Counted from the first letter of the stretch, positions 35,643 through 44,124 are shown. The stretch: 64,000 bases of DNA from Streptacidiphilus sp. ASG 303 (GCF_020991365.1 NZ_JAJLRA010000012.1:115263-179262), one strand, 5' to 3'. Translations and numbers: made by a program. The notes: generated by a model from the letters alone, not told the origin.

Positions 35643-36089
35643 ATGGACATGAAGATCGAGGTCGTCGTGCTGCCCGTCGCGGACGTCGACCGGGCCAAGG
35701 ACTTCTACGAGACGACGCTGGGCTGGAGGACCGACGTCGACCACTCCGGCGACGACGGCTTCCGGGTCGTGCACGTCACTCCTCCGGGGTCGCCCTGCTC
35801 CATCCTGTTCGGGGGACGCGTCACCACCGCCGACCCCGGAAGCGCGCAGGGCCTCCACCTGGTCGTCGACGACATCGTGGCCGCCCGCGAGGAGCTGGCC
35901 GGACGCGGGGTCGGCATCAGCGAGGTCTTCCACGACGCGGGCGGGTTCTTCCACCACGCCGGCACCGAGGCCCGCGTGCCCGGGCCCGACCCTCAGCGCG
36001 GCAGCTACGCCTCGTTCGCCTCGTTCGAGGACCCGTACGGCAACGGCTGGGTGCTGCAGGAGATCACCACCCGCCTGCCCGGGCGCTGA
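35643..36089 (+). CDS. VOC-superfamily (glyoxalase/bleomycin-resistance) protein
   Basis: This 148-residue two-module vicinal-oxygen-chelate protein reads MKIEVVVLPVADVDRAKDFYETTLGWRTDVD at its start and ends in SFASFEDPYGNGWVLQEITTR, where the Glu is the usual last metal ligand. The first ligand position (the His or Gln of beta-1) is Val here, so metal binding is uncertain and a drug-binding or isomerase role is possible. ATG 35643 is supported by GGAGAAGTGAG; ATG 35649 is an alternative. It is divergent from the TetR gene at 35075. The stop is followed by a bidirectional hairpin. Confidence 0.88.
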   Translation: MDMKIEVVVLPVADVDRAKDFYETTLGWRTDVDHSGDDGFRVVHVTPPGSPCSILFGGRVTTADPGSAQGLHLVVDDIVAAREELAGRGVGISEVFHDAGGFFHHAGTEARVPGPDPQRGSYASFASFEDPYGNGWVLQEITTRLPGR

Positions 36090-36094
36090 GCCCT

Positions 36095-36126
36095 GCCCGG
36101 CACCGCCGCGGGCGGCGGTGCCGGGC
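36095..36126. terminator. Bidirectional terminator
   Basis: A perfect 15-bp stem, GCCCGGCACCGCCGC with its complement around GG, placed between the convergent VOC and isomerase-like genes. Confidence 0.72.
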
Positions 36127-36144
36127 GGCCGCCGGCGGCCCGGG

Positions 36145-36456
36145 TCAGGACTCCGGCCCGGCCTTGCCCGGGCCGCCCGGGTCGTTGGGGTGGGACGCCA
36201 CGGCGGTCACGTGGGCGGTCATGAACGGGTGCAGCGGGAGCGTGCCCAGCACCTTCTCGTGCAGTTCCGCCTCGTCCGCCGCGCGCCACAGGCCGATGCT
36301 GCGCATCTCGCCGACCGGGCGCCACAGCCGCACCAGGTGGCCGGCGGCGGTGAGCTCCCCGGCGCGGACGGCCTCGGCCGCGCGCAGCCGGTCGATCTCG
36401 GCCTGGTCCATGCCGTCGGGGAACGCGGTCATCAGTTCGACCAGGAACTCCCTCAT
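36145..36456 (-). CDS. Muconolactone-isomerase-like protein, copy 1
   Basis: This 103-residue protein of the muconolactone delta-isomerase/YciI-like ferredoxin-fold family begins MREFLVELMTAFPDGMD and contains the family block AGHLVRLWRPVGEMRSIGLWRAADEAEL and TLPLHPFMTAHVTAVASHPND. The family isomerises muconolactone in beta-ketoadipate catabolism, but no other genes of that pathway are present, so a related role is more likely. It follows the SnoaL-like gene by 30 bases and is probably co-transcribed. A paralogue, about 64% identical by eye, is at 62949. Confidence 0.88.
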   Translation of the reverse strand: MREFLVELMTAFPDGMDQAEIDRLRAAEAVRAGELTAAGHLVRLWRPVGEMRSIGLWRAADEAELHEKVLGTLPLHPFMTAHVTAVASHPNDPGGPGKAGPES

Positions 36457-36486
36457 GGCTCTCTCCTCGGGTGTCGCTGCCGATCG

Positions 36487-36858
36487 TCAGTCGAGCCTGG
36501 AGACCTGGTAGTGGCCGATGGCCCAGCCGGACGGTGTGCGCACGAGCAGCACGCCGAGCCACACGTCCAGCGTCGCCCGGTCGGTGAACGAGAAGTCGAT
36601 GCCCAGGTAGGCGAGCACGGCGTCCTCCGCCACCTGCCGGGTCTCCAGGATCCGGTACTCCGCCTTCAGTCCCGGCGGCTGGGAGGCGTAGTACTCGGCG
36701 ATGCCCTCGCGGCCGACGGTGTAGGGGTGCAGCCCCTGGAAGACCGCGTCCTGCGTGAAGCACGTCGCGATCCGCTCGGGCTCGTGGGCGTCGAGGGCGG
36801 CCTTCCAGCGGTCCATGACGTCGCGCACGACGCCTTCGCGTACTGCCGGGGTGTTCAT
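36487..36858 (-). CDS. SnoaL-like (NTF2-fold) protein, copy 1
   Basis: This 123-residue protein has an NTF2/SnoaL-like fold (SgcJ/EcaC type): VVRDVMDRWKAALDAHEPERIATCFTQDAVFQGLHPYTVGREGIAEYY and YLGIDFSFTDRATLDVWLGVLLVRTPSGWAIGHYQVSRLD in the usual order (each shorter than the full domain). These folds bind or isomerise small molecules; the activity is unknown here. The start is ATG 36858. It is the first gene of a two-gene unit with the isomerase-like gene. A same-length paralogue is at 63282, where the gene order is reversed. Confidence 0.88.
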   Translation of the reverse strand: MNTPAVREGVVRDVMDRWKAALDAHEPERIATCFTQDAVFQGLHPYTVGREGIAEYYASQPPGLKAEYRILETRQVAEDAVLAYLGIDFSFTDRATLDVWLGVLLVRTPSGWAIGHYQVSRLD

Positions 36859-37251
36859 GCGCGTCCTGCCTTCCGGCCCGGTCGTCCCGCCCCCCTGCGA
36901 GTGTGGGGCCTGACCGCGCGATCCGCTCGGCGGAGCCGGAGGGCCCGTGCCCGGACGGCCCCGCCCGAGGGACGCGACCCCCACTAGGGGCCCGGCCCGG
37001 GCGCGGGCGGCGTCGCGGGTCGTGCCGCGGGTCGCGCCGCCGACGGGACCGGCGCCCCGGGCGTCCACGGGCGGGGTGCCGTCGGGCTGCCGTCCACCGC
37101 CCTCACCGGGCCGGCGAGGCCGGCGGGCCGGTGCGGCCGTCCGGGTGCCGGAGGGGGCCGGTGCCTCCGGGTGGAACCCGCAGCAGCCGGAGACCGGGGC
37201 GCCGCCCGCCCGCCCGGACCGGGCGGGACCGGCACCCGCGCGGCCGCCCGG
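36859..37251. other. Intergenic region, no gene recognised
   Basis: About 390 very GC-rich bases between minus-strand genes. No convincing coding frame; the promoter of the SnoaL-like unit must lie here but no clear hexamers can be named. Confidence 0.35.
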
Positions 37252-37596
37252 TCACCTGTTCAGGGCGTGCCGCAGCTCGTCCTTGGTCATGGTCGAGCGG
37301 CCCTTGATGTCGCGCTTGCGCGCCTCCGCGTACAGCTGCTCCTTCGTGGGGCCGCCGGACCCTCCGTGGGATCCGCCGCCTCCGCCGTGGGACCGCTGTC
37401 CGCCGAGCCGGGAGGGGGAGGGGCCGCGCAGCGAGGAGCCGCTCGCGGTGCGGGCCTCGCCGGAGCGGGCGCGCTCCTTGTTCACCGTGCGGGCGGCGAT
37501 CTCCTCGGCCCGCTTCTCGCCCTCGCCGCGCTGCCGCGCGCTCTCCTTGATGTGCTCGTACTGCCGTTCGCGCTTCGGGCTCGAACCCCTGGGCAT
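37252..37596 (-). CDS. Small basic protein with C-terminal Rho-N-like domain
   Basis: This 114-residue hydrophilic protein is often annotated as plasmid stabilisation protein in Streptomyces. The N-terminal half is charged and helical (KRERQYEHIKESARQRGEGEKRAEEIAARTVNKERA in part), the middle is a Gly/Ser/His linker (HGGGGGSHGGSGG) and the end (TKEQLYAEARKRDIKGRSTMTKDELRHALNR in part) matches the short SAP/Rho-N type helix-extended fold used for nucleic-acid binding. No partner toxin is present, so the plasmid name is misleading. ATG 37596. It may be a DNA-associated stress protein (inference). Confidence 0.85.
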   Translation of the reverse strand: MPRGSSPKRERQYEHIKESARQRGEGEKRAEEIAARTVNKERARSGEARTASGSSLRGPSPSRLGGQRSHGGGGGSHGGSGGPTKEQLYAEARKRDIKGRSTMTKDELRHALNR

Positions 37597-37747
37597 GTCG
37601 ACGACCTCCTCGGAAGCTCGCGGTGTCCGCCCCGCGCCTACCCGCCGCCCCCGGCGGGACACGGGGCCGTGCGCCTCCCGGCCGGACCGGGCCCCTGGTC
37701 CGAGGACGGCCCGGTCCGGCCGTCGTCGCGGGCGTCGCGGCGGTGCC

Positions 37748-37796
37748 GGGCGCCGGGCGTCGGGCGTCGGGCGTCGGGCGTCGGGCGTCGGGCGCC
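37748..37796. repeat. Heptamer tandem array GGGCGYC x7
   Basis: Seven consecutive 7-base units: the first and last are GGGCGCC, the central five GGGCGTC. It lies in the spacer between the small basic protein gene and the phosphatase gene. It is too short and spacer-less for a CRISPR. Confidence 0.9.
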
Positions 37797-37856
37797 GACG
37801 GGGCGTCCGAGGGCCCGTCCCGGTGCTCACCCCTGCACCCCTCATCCCTGCGGCGC

Positions 37857-39164
37857 TCACCCCTGCGTCGCGGGCGGCAGCCGCAGGGCGAGCAGCGCGG
37901 TGTCGTCGGGGTGGTGGTCGCCGAGGAGCCCCGCGAGAAGCTCGTCGCACAGCTCCGCCAGCGGGCGGCGGGCGAGGGCCGCCGTGTGGTGGCGCAGCCG
38001 GGTGAAGCCGGTCTCCAGGTCCTCGCCGCGGCGCTCGACGAGTCCGTCGGTGTAGAGCAGCAGGGTGCAGCCCGCGGTCAGCACCGCGGTGGCGCTCGGC
38101 CGGGCGCCGTGCGGGTCGACGCCCAGCATCAGCCCGCGCCCCTCGTCGAGGTAGCAGGTGTCGCCCCGGCCGGTGGCCAGCAGCGGCGGCGGGTGGCCGG
38201 CGCTCGCGTGGGACAGCTGCCACCTGCCGTCCGGCAGCGGGCGCAGGATGCCGTACAGGCAGGTGGCCGTCGTGTCCGACAGGGCGTGGTGGGCGAGGTC
38301 CAGCCGGCGCAGGATCATCCCCGGGGGCTCGGTGCGGTCGCAGGCGATGCCGCGCAGCATGTTCCGCAGCTGGCTCATCGCGACCGCGGCCCGCACGTCG
38401 TGCCCGGTCACGTCGCCGATGATGAGTGCGGTGCCGTCCCCGGGCAGCCGGAACGCGTCGTACCAGTCACCGCCCACCTCCGCCGCCCCCACCCGGGCCG
38501 GGCGGTAGCGGGCGGCCAGTTCCACGGGGGCCACGTCGGGCAGGCCGGGCAGCAGCGCGTGCTGGAACTGCTCGGCGGTGCGCTGCACCTCGGCGTGCAG
38601 CCGGGCGTTGTCCACGGCCAGGGCGATCCGGTGCGCCAGGTCCTCCACGAGCGCCGCCTCGTCCGCTCCGAGGACCGGCCCCCCGGCGGTGCGGGCCACC
38701 GTGAGGGCGCCCAGCACCCGGCGCCGCGCGCGCAGCGGCGCCACGATCGCCGAGGCCGCCTCCTCCGCGCCCAGCAGCTCTCCCTCCCACGCCCCGCCCG
38801 TGCAGCCGCCCGGGGTCGGGGCCGCGCCGCCCCGGCCGCCGACCAGCAGGGGGCCCGCGCCGCGCAGGGCCCGGGCCAGCGGGCCGCCGGCGTCGGGCGG
38901 CGGCGGCGGGACGGGCCCCTCCCGCAGGCGGGCCGAGGCCGCCGCGGGACGGCGGTGGGCCGTGGCGGCGCGCCTCACCCGGCCGTCGTCCCCGAGCAGC
39001 TCGACACTGCACCAGTCCGCCAGCTGCGGGACCAGGATCCGGCACACCCGGCGCAGGCCCTCGTCCGCGTCCAGGGTGCTCACGAGCACCTCGGACGCCT
39101 CGGCGAGCAGCGCCAGGCGGTCCAGTGCCCGCTGGAGCATCACGTCGAGGTCGAACTCGTCCAC
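37857..39164 (-). CDS. GAF-PP2C (SpoIIE-type) serine phosphatase
   Basis: This 435-residue cytoplasmic phosphatase has an N-terminal GAF sensor domain (about residues 10-185) and a PP2C/SpoIIE domain with the metal-binding motifs GGDWYDAF, IIGDVTGHDVRAAV, HASAGHPPPLL, YTDGLVERRGEDLETG and the final Asp pair HHPDDTALLAL. Such RsbU-like proteins activate sigma factors by dephosphorylating anti-anti-sigma proteins; no such partner is encoded nearby. The GTG at 39164 follows GGGAGGG. A poorly conserved Pro/Gly-rich patch at about 95-125 interrupts the GAF domain. Confidence 0.92.
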   Translation of the reverse strand: MDEFDLDVMLQRALDRLALLAEASEVLVSTLDADEGLRRVCRILVPQLADWCSVELLGDDGRVRRAATAHRRPAAASARLREGPVPPPPPDAGGPLARALRGAGPLLVGGRGGAAPTPGGCTGGAWEGELLGAEEAASAIVAPLRARRRVLGALTVARTAGGPVLGADEAALVEDLAHRIALAVDNARLHAEVQRTAEQFQHALLPGLPDVAPVELAARYRPARVGAAEVGGDWYDAFRLPGDGTALIIGDVTGHDVRAAVAMSQLRNMLRGIACDRTEPPGMILRRLDLAHHALSDTTATCLYGILRPLPDGRWQLSHASAGHPPPLLATGRGDTCYLDEGRGLMLGVDPHGARPSATAVLTAGCTLLLYTDGLVERRGEDLETGFTRLRHHTAALARRPLAELCDELLAGLLGDHHPDDTALLALRLPPATQG

Positions 39165-39288
39165 CCCGCCACCCTCCCTCCCGCACCGGGGGAGCGCCAC
39201 CCCGTGCCCGGCGGGCCGGGTCGGCAGTCGCGGCGGCGGGTAGGCGGAGGAGGACGCACGCACGCCGTCCCGGAGAGGAGGCGCTCCC

Positions 39289-40341
39289 ATGGGCGTCACA
39301 GCCGCAGGGCCCGGCCCCGCGCTCCCGGCCCCCCGCGGGCCGCTGTCCGAGGCCCTGGCCGCCGCGCTCGCGGCCGGCCCGCCGCCCGGTCCGGCCCCGC
39401 TCCCCGCCGCCCCGGTGGGGGACCCCTGGGGCGAGGACTGCCAGCTGGCCCTGTACACCTGCTACGAGCTGCACTACCGCGGCTTCGCCGGCGTGGACGC
39501 GTCCTGGGAGTGGGACCCGGGGCTCCTGGCGTTCCGCCGCCGCCTGGAGGAGGCCTTCCTCGCGGCGGTCCGCACCGCCGTGGCGCCGGTCCCGCCGCTG
39601 GAGCGGCAGCTGCGCGAGCTGCTGGTCGAACCCGCCGACGGCGGCGGGCCCTCCCACCACCTGCTGCGCGGCGGCGAGCGGTGGCAGGCGCGCGAGTACC
39701 TGGTGCACCGATCCCTCTACCACCTCAAGGAGGGGGACCCCCAGGCATGGGCGATCCCCCGCCTGCACGGCGCCGCGCAGGCGGTCCTGGTGGGCGTCGA
39801 GTACGACGAGTACGGCGGGGGCCGCCCCGAGCGCGTCCACGCCCGGCTGTTCGCGGCGATGATGGAGGACCTGGGCCTGGACCCGTCCTACGGCCGCTAC
39901 CTGGACCTCGCCCCCGCGCCGGCCCTGGCGGTGGTCAATCTCATGTCGCTGTTCGCCCTGCACCGGGCGCACCGCGGCGCCCTGGTGGGCCAGTTCGCCC
40001 ACGCGGAGATCACCTCCTCGCCCGGGTCGGCGCGGCTCGCCGCCGCCCTGGAGCGGCTGGGCGCCGGACCCGCGGGCACCGGCTTCTACCGGGAGCACGT
40101 CGAGGCCGACGCCGTGCACGAGCAGCTCGTGCGCCACGGCGTGGTGGAGGCGCTGCTCGCGGACGAGCCGGGACTGGAGGACGACGTCGCCCTCGGGCTC
40201 GCCGCGGCCGACCTGGTCGACGGCCGGCTCGCCCGCCACCTCCTCGACTGCTGGGAGCAGGGCCGCACCTCACTGCGCGCGCCCCTCGACACCGTCCCCG
40301 CCCCCGGCGTCCCCGCCCGGCACCCCTCCGTCCCCGCCTGA
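39289..40341 (+). CDS. Heme-oxygenase-like diiron (HDO) family enzyme
   Basis: This 350-residue iron-containing redox enzyme of the heme-oxygenase-like superfamily has the helical bundle with candidate ligands in CYELHYRGF, VGVEYDEYG and YREHVEADAVHEQ, plus FALHRAHRGALVGQFAHAEITSS in parts. Members carry out N-oxygenation, desaturation or decarboxylation using a diiron centre (family knowledge). ATG 39289 follows AGAGGAGG. It converges on and overlaps by 72 bases a CDGSH iron-sulfur gene, a frequent neighbour, and is divergent from the phosphatase. The substrate is unknown. Confidence 0.88.
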   Translation: MGVTAAGPGPALPAPRGPLSEALAAALAAGPPPGPAPLPAAPVGDPWGEDCQLALYTCYELHYRGFAGVDASWEWDPGLLAFRRRLEEAFLAAVRTAVAPVPPLERQLRELLVEPADGGGPSHHLLRGGERWQAREYLVHRSLYHLKEGDPQAWAIPRLHGAAQAVLVGVEYDEYGGGRPERVHARLFAAMMEDLGLDPSYGRYLDLAPAPALAVVNLMSLFALHRAHRGALVGQFAHAEITSSPGSARLAAALERLGAGPAGTGFYREHVEADAVHEQLVRHGVVEALLADEPGLEDDVALGLAAADLVDGRLARHLLDCWEQGRTSLRAPLDTVPAPGVPARHPSVPA

Positions 40342-40773
40342 CCCGTCCCCGCCCGACGTCCCGCCGTCCCCGTCCATGGGGACCGCGCCGCGCTCCCCCC
40401 GGCCCTCCGCCGGAGGGAGCGAGCGGCGGCGGTGGCTGGTGTCGCAGAACGGGTAGCGCCTGCTGCGGCGGCACAGGCACAGCGCCACGACGGGACGCCC
40501 GCTCTCCCGCACCGAGCCGTCGGGCAGCACCACCTCCACCGGACCCTCCACCAGGGCCGGGCCGATCCCGTCCGGCAGGGTCACCCGCACCGCGGCCCGG
40601 TCCGCCCGGCGCCCGGCAGGGCGACCGCCGCCCGGCGCGTCCGACGCGCCCGGACCACCTGAGTCGTCCGGCCCGTCCGGCCCGTCCGGCCCGTCCGGAC
40701 CGCCCGACCCGCCCGGACCGTCCGGCCCGCCCCGGGCGGCCTCGACCCTGTCCGGCCTATCCGGTCCGGACAC
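40270..40773 (-). CDS. CDGSH iron-sulfur domain protein
   Basis: This 167-residue protein carries the signature ALCLCRRSRRYPFCDTSHRR (C-x-C-x2-S-x3-P-x-C-D-x2-H), which holds a redox-active 2Fe-2S cluster with one His ligand. The conserved core is residues about 60-118 (RVTLPDGIGPALVEGPVEVVLPDG). Long Gly/Pro/Asp low-complexity extensions flank it on both sides; the C-terminal one exists because the stop lies beyond the convergent HDO gene's own stop. Its start overlaps the end of the methyltransferase gene by 17 bases, so the two are coupled. It may pass electrons to the HDO enzyme (inference). Confidence 0.88.
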   Translation of the reverse strand: MSGPDRPDRVEAARGGPDGPGGSGGPDGPDGPDGPDDSGGPGASDAPGGGRPAGRRADRAAVRVTLPDGIGPALVEGPVEVVLPDGSVRESGRPVVALCLCRRSRRYPFCDTSHRRRSLPPAEGRGERGAVPMDGDGGTSGGDGSGGDGGVPGGDAGGGDGVEGRAQ

Positions 40774-41410
40774 CGCGGACCACCACCAGCTCCTCGTGCC
40801 GCTCGCCGGGCGCCACCAGCCCCCGGTCCTCCAGCCAGGCCGCCCGTCCGGTCATCACCGGGCCGAAGGGCTCGGCCCGGCGGGCGGCCACCTCGACGGC
40901 GAGCCCGGCCCGCTCCAGGGCCCGGCACGTGGCGCCGACCCCGCACACCGCGGAGTGCACCAGCAGCAGGACGCCGCCCGGCGCCAGCACCGCGGGCGCC
41001 AGCCGGCAGATGCGGTCGAGCAGCGCCCGCCCGTCCGGTCCGGCGTCCCAGGCCCGTGCGCTCCCGCGGGCCGGGGGAGCGGTGCCCGTCGCGGGCACGT
41101 ACGGCGGGTTGGACACCACCAGGTCGAACAGGCGGTGGCGCACCGGCCCCGTCAGGTCGCCGTGCCGTACCCGGATCCGGCGCCGCCGCACCGCGCCGTT
41201 CAGCCAGGCGGCCGCCAGCGCGCGGCGGGACACGTCGACGGCGGTCACCCGGGCCCCGTGGGCGGCGGCCGCGAGGGCGACCGCCCCCGTGCCCGTCCCG
41301 AGGTCCAGCACCTCGGTGCCCGCACGCAGCGCCTCACGCCGCACACAGGCCACGAGCAGCTCGGTGTCCGCCTGGGCCCGGTAGACACCCGGGGGCCGCA
41401 ACAGCCACAT
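40757..41410 (-). CDS. HemK2-like SAM-dependent methyltransferase
   Basis: This 217-residue class I methyltransferase has the SAM loop VLDLGTGTGAVALAAA, the acidic residue in VTAVDVSRRAL and the NPPY motif (VVSNPPYVPA) found in enzymes that methylate amide or exocyclic amine nitrogen (PrmC/HemK-like). ATG 41410 opens MWLLRPPGVYRAQADT, the usual family start; the longer upstream frame is noise. It precedes and overlaps the CDGSH gene. The triad HDO, CDGSH, methyltransferase recurs in actinomycetes; the substrate may be a small molecule rather than a release factor (inference). Confidence 0.88.
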   Translation of the reverse strand: MWLLRPPGVYRAQADTELLVACVRREALRAGTEVLDLGTGTGAVALAAAAHGARVTAVDVSRRALAAAWLNGAVRRRRIRVRHGDLTGPVRHRLFDLVVSNPPYVPATGTAPPARGSARAWDAGPDGRALLDRICRLAPAVLAPGGVLLLVHSAVCGVGATCRALERAGLAVEVAARRAEPFGPVMTGRAAWLEDRGLVAPGERHEELVVVRGVRTG

Positions 41411-41637
41411 GCCCCTCGCCTGCCCCGCCCCCCGGGCCCGACACCCTCCGCCCGTCCGGGACGGGGGCGCCGCCGCCACCGCCGCGGTCCTGCGGGAACC
41501 TCGCCCGGCGGCACGTCGCCGCCGGTGGCCGCGGTCGCCCGCCGGGGAGCACGGGCCCCGGCAGGGCCGCCCGGCCCCTCGTCGGCGCGGCGACCGCCCC
41601 GGGCCGAAACCGGTTGAACCCGCCACGCCGGCATCCC

Positions 41638-41754
41638 GTGCAGAGCGACGGGCAGCACCCGACGAGGACCGAGAACCACATCCACGGCGACGGCCCCGTC
41701 CCCATCGTCAACGTGATCGGCGGGAACGGCGATTTCCACGTGCCGAACCCGTGA
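41638..41754 (+). CDS. Possible small protein of 38 residues
   Basis: From GTG 41638 a short frame reads to 41754 and ends IVNVIGGNGDFHVPNP. The second half (IHGDGPVPIVNVIGGNGDFH) looks protein-like in composition, unlike neighbouring frames, but I see no clear ribosome-binding site and recognise no family. It lies alone in a 730-base gap. Confidence 0.3.
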   Translation: MQSDGQHPTRTENHIHGDGPVPIVNVIGGNGDFHVPNP

Positions 41755-42141
41755 CCTGCCGTCGGCCGGGTGGTCGGGTCTCCGGCCGGTTCGCCACGCC
41801 TCCCTCGGCCCTGCAGGACGGTCCGGCCCGCCTCGGCGCGCCGGACGGCGGAGCGGACCGCATGGACGAGGCTCCAGAGCACGGGCGTGGTGCCGGCGGC
41901 CGGGCCGGCGCGGGTGTCCACCCCGGGCATCGCCCCGCGCAGGTCGCTGGTGATCTCCCCAGCCGGGCCCCCGTGCCGAGCAGGCTGTGGTCGGCGACGC
42001 CGTCCGGCGGGACGCCCGCGATCCCCTCCTCGCCCGGCGCGGACCCCGCCCTCCACGATTGGTCATGTCCCTGTCCAGCTGGCATGATCACGTCGTCGGC
42101 CGGCGATCCTCCCGACGGCCCGCCGGCGAAGGAGGGAAAGC
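41755..42141. other. Intergenic region, no gene recognised
   Basis: About 390 bases upstream of the Tat-exported protein gene. Only shadow frames are open. Its last bases carry GAAGGAGGG, the ribosome-binding site for the gene at 42142. Confidence 0.35.
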
Positions 42142-43305
42142 ATGGACACCCACGTGACACCCGGTCCGCGCAGGGGACCGCGCCTCAGCCGGCGCTCGCT
42201 CCTCGGCTGGAGCGCGGCCGCCGCGGCGGCATCGGGCACCACTCTGCTCGGCGCGGCCACGGCGCACGCCGCCGGTGCGCCCGCCACCCCGGGGTCCGGA
42301 CTGCTGCTCGACTCCCCGGTCGTGGACCTCGACGACGGCTCGGACCCGCTCATCCGCGAGAAGCCGCTGCACAACTCGACCGTCCTGCAGTCCTTCGGCT
42401 TCGACAACGTCAACGGCCGCATCTACCTGGCCCAGGTGATGGAGGGCGGCATCCAACTCCCCGGCGAGACGGCGCCGGTCAGCGGCACCGACCGCAGCAT
42501 CCGCGGCGACCTGTGCATCACCCGGTGGGACCTGTCCGGCAACCAGCTGGGCTCCATGTACGCCCGCGGCCTCGGCCACGGCGTGAGCTTCGGCGTGGAG
42601 CCCTTCGGCGCGGGGGCCTACCTGTGGACCGAGGCCGACGCGGTTCCGACCTCGGACGGGAAGTCCAGCCGGGGCCAGCGCCTGGCCCGCTTCAAGTTCG
42701 TTGACGGCGCCGTGGTCGACAGCAGCTCCTCCGCGCTGGTCAAGCACACCCCCGTCCCCGGCAGCACGGCCAACACCGCCTCCGTCGACCCGGTGTACGG
42801 GCGCCTGGTCCACCGCTACGGCACCGACGGCGGCATGCGGTACGCCGTGCACGACCTGGACCTGGCCCGGCTGGGCATCTGGAACGCGCCCCTCGCCGAC
42901 ATCGCCGAGCCCGCCGTCACCGTCCCCGCCCAGTACGGCACGCCCGACTTCCAGGGCTACGCCGTCGCCGGCCGGTACCTGTACCTGATGCACGGCAACG
43001 CCTACGGCACCACCCAGCAGATCGACCTGAACGGCGACGGCACCGCGGAGACCGTCGTCGTCTCCCCCGACGGCGAGGGCAACACCTTCCTCACCTCCGT
43101 CGACCTGGGCACCGGCGCGATCCTCGAGACGCGGCCGACCAGGGCCGCCTACACCCTCACCTACCGCGAGCCGGAGGGACTGGCCGTCCAGGTGCCCAGT
43201 GCGGCGGACCCCGCCACCTTCCGCCTGTGCATGGGCTTCGCCTCGGGCGACCCCGGGGCCCGGCAGGCGACCATCTACGTCAAGGACGCCCTCGTCCGGC
43301 CCTGA
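42142..43305 (+). CDS. Tat-exported TagC-like beta-propeller protein
   Basis: This 387-residue precursor has a twin-arginine signal (LSRRSLLGWSAAAAAAS, cleavage after AHA near residue 42). The mature protein resembles proteins annotated teichoic acid biosynthesis protein C or phage baseplate-like propellers: FDNVNGRIYLAQVMEGG, LCITRWDLSGNQLGSMY, GHGVSFGVEPFG, VDPVYGRLVHRYG and GTGAILETRP are propeller-blade-like repeats. No catalytic residues can be named. AAGGAGGG lies 10 bases before ATG 42142. It stands alone. Role in wall polymer metabolism is only a name-based suggestion. Confidence 0.88.
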   Translation: MDTHVTPGPRRGPRLSRRSLLGWSAAAAAASGTTLLGAATAHAAGAPATPGSGLLLDSPVVDLDDGSDPLIREKPLHNSTVLQSFGFDNVNGRIYLAQVMEGGIQLPGETAPVSGTDRSIRGDLCITRWDLSGNQLGSMYARGLGHGVSFGVEPFGAGAYLWTEADAVPTSDGKSSRGQRLARFKFVDGAVVDSSSSALVKHTPVPGSTANTASVDPVYGRLVHRYGTDGGMRYAVHDLDLARLGIWNAPLADIAEPAVTVPAQYGTPDFQGYAVAGRYLYLMHGNAYGTTQQIDLNGDGTAETVVVSPDGEGNTFLTSVDLGTGAILETRPTRAAYTLTYREPEGLAVQVPSAADPATFRLCMGFASGDPGARQATIYVKDALVRP

Positions 43306-43414
43306 CGGCGGGCGGTCCGTGATCCGCCCGTCCCCGGTGCGGCGACGTGCCCGTCGCGGACCGCCGGCCGCCCGTCCCGGGCAGGGTGCCAGGAGAGCCT
43401 TTCAGGGGGGTGCC

Positions 43415-43619
43415 ATGGCGAAGGCCGCCATCAGCCCGGACAGCGACCTCGCGATCGAGGTCATGCTGCCGGCCGGCACCAGGAGCCCGCGGGACGGCGG
43501 TCGAGCTGATCGTCCGGGACCACCTGGCACGGGGGCACCGCACCGAGGCCCGCACCGGGGACGCCGCCGACCCGGAGCGCCTCGCCGACCGGCGCTCGGC
43601 GCCGGAGGAGGGCCGGTGA
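43415..43619 (+). pseudogene. Frameshifted small protein gene
   Basis: The frame starts MAKAAISPDSDLAIEVMLPA after GGGGGG and continues as GTRSPRDG, then loses coding character. One base removed near 43500 (GACGGCGGTCGAG to GACGGCGTCGAG) joins it to a frame reading VELIVRDHLARGHRTEARTG and ending at 43619, a protein of about 67 residues. No family recognised. The insertion may be a decayed gene or a sequencing error. Confidence 0.4.
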
Positions 43620-43679
43620 ACACGTCGGCACGAGTCCGGCGCGCCGGCAGGGGGCTGACGGTCCTTCCGGGCAGTGTCC

Positions 43680-43763
<84 letters not shown>

Positions 43764-44044
43764 GGCCTCGTCCGCCGACGGCTCCGGGAGCGGGCGGCCT
43801 CCCCGGGCGTCCTCGGGACGGCCGCCGGTCGAGCGACCGCTGCGGCCGTGACGGGCGGGGCCCCGCGCCGTCGACCTGCTGTCCCGGGTCCCGGACCGCC
43901 CGCCCGGGGGCCTCGTCGAGCACGCCCCCGTGGCCGGGGCCCCGGCTGTGCGCGACCGCGCCGGCGGCGGAGGACCGGAGGGCTCCGGGGCGCCCGGACC
44001 GTGGACCGGCCCTGCCCGGGGTGTTCACCCCTGATGAAAAATGA

Positions 44045-44074
44045 TTGCGCCCGCCGCGGTGATCCCGGTAGAAA
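44045..44074 (+). promoter_or_regulatory. Candidate promoter of the ABC exporter operon
   Basis: -35 TTGCGC (44045-44050), 18-base spacer and -10 TAGAAA (44069-44074), about 50 bases before the ATG at 44125, in a locally AT-richer patch. Confidence 0.45.
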
Positions 44075-44124
44075 CTTGCAGCGCCGCCCCCGTCCCGCCT
44101 GCCCGAACGAGAGGGCCGACCTGC

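Noticed and set aside
36145..36858. A beta-ketoadipate (aromatic catabolism) operon
   Set aside because: Apart from the isomerase-like protein, no catechol dioxygenase, cycloisomerase or enol-lactonase is present in either copy.
37252..37596. A toxin-antitoxin or plasmid-maintenance module
   Set aside because: The small basic protein is often named plasmid stabilisation, but there is no partner toxin, no replication gene and no other plasmid feature.
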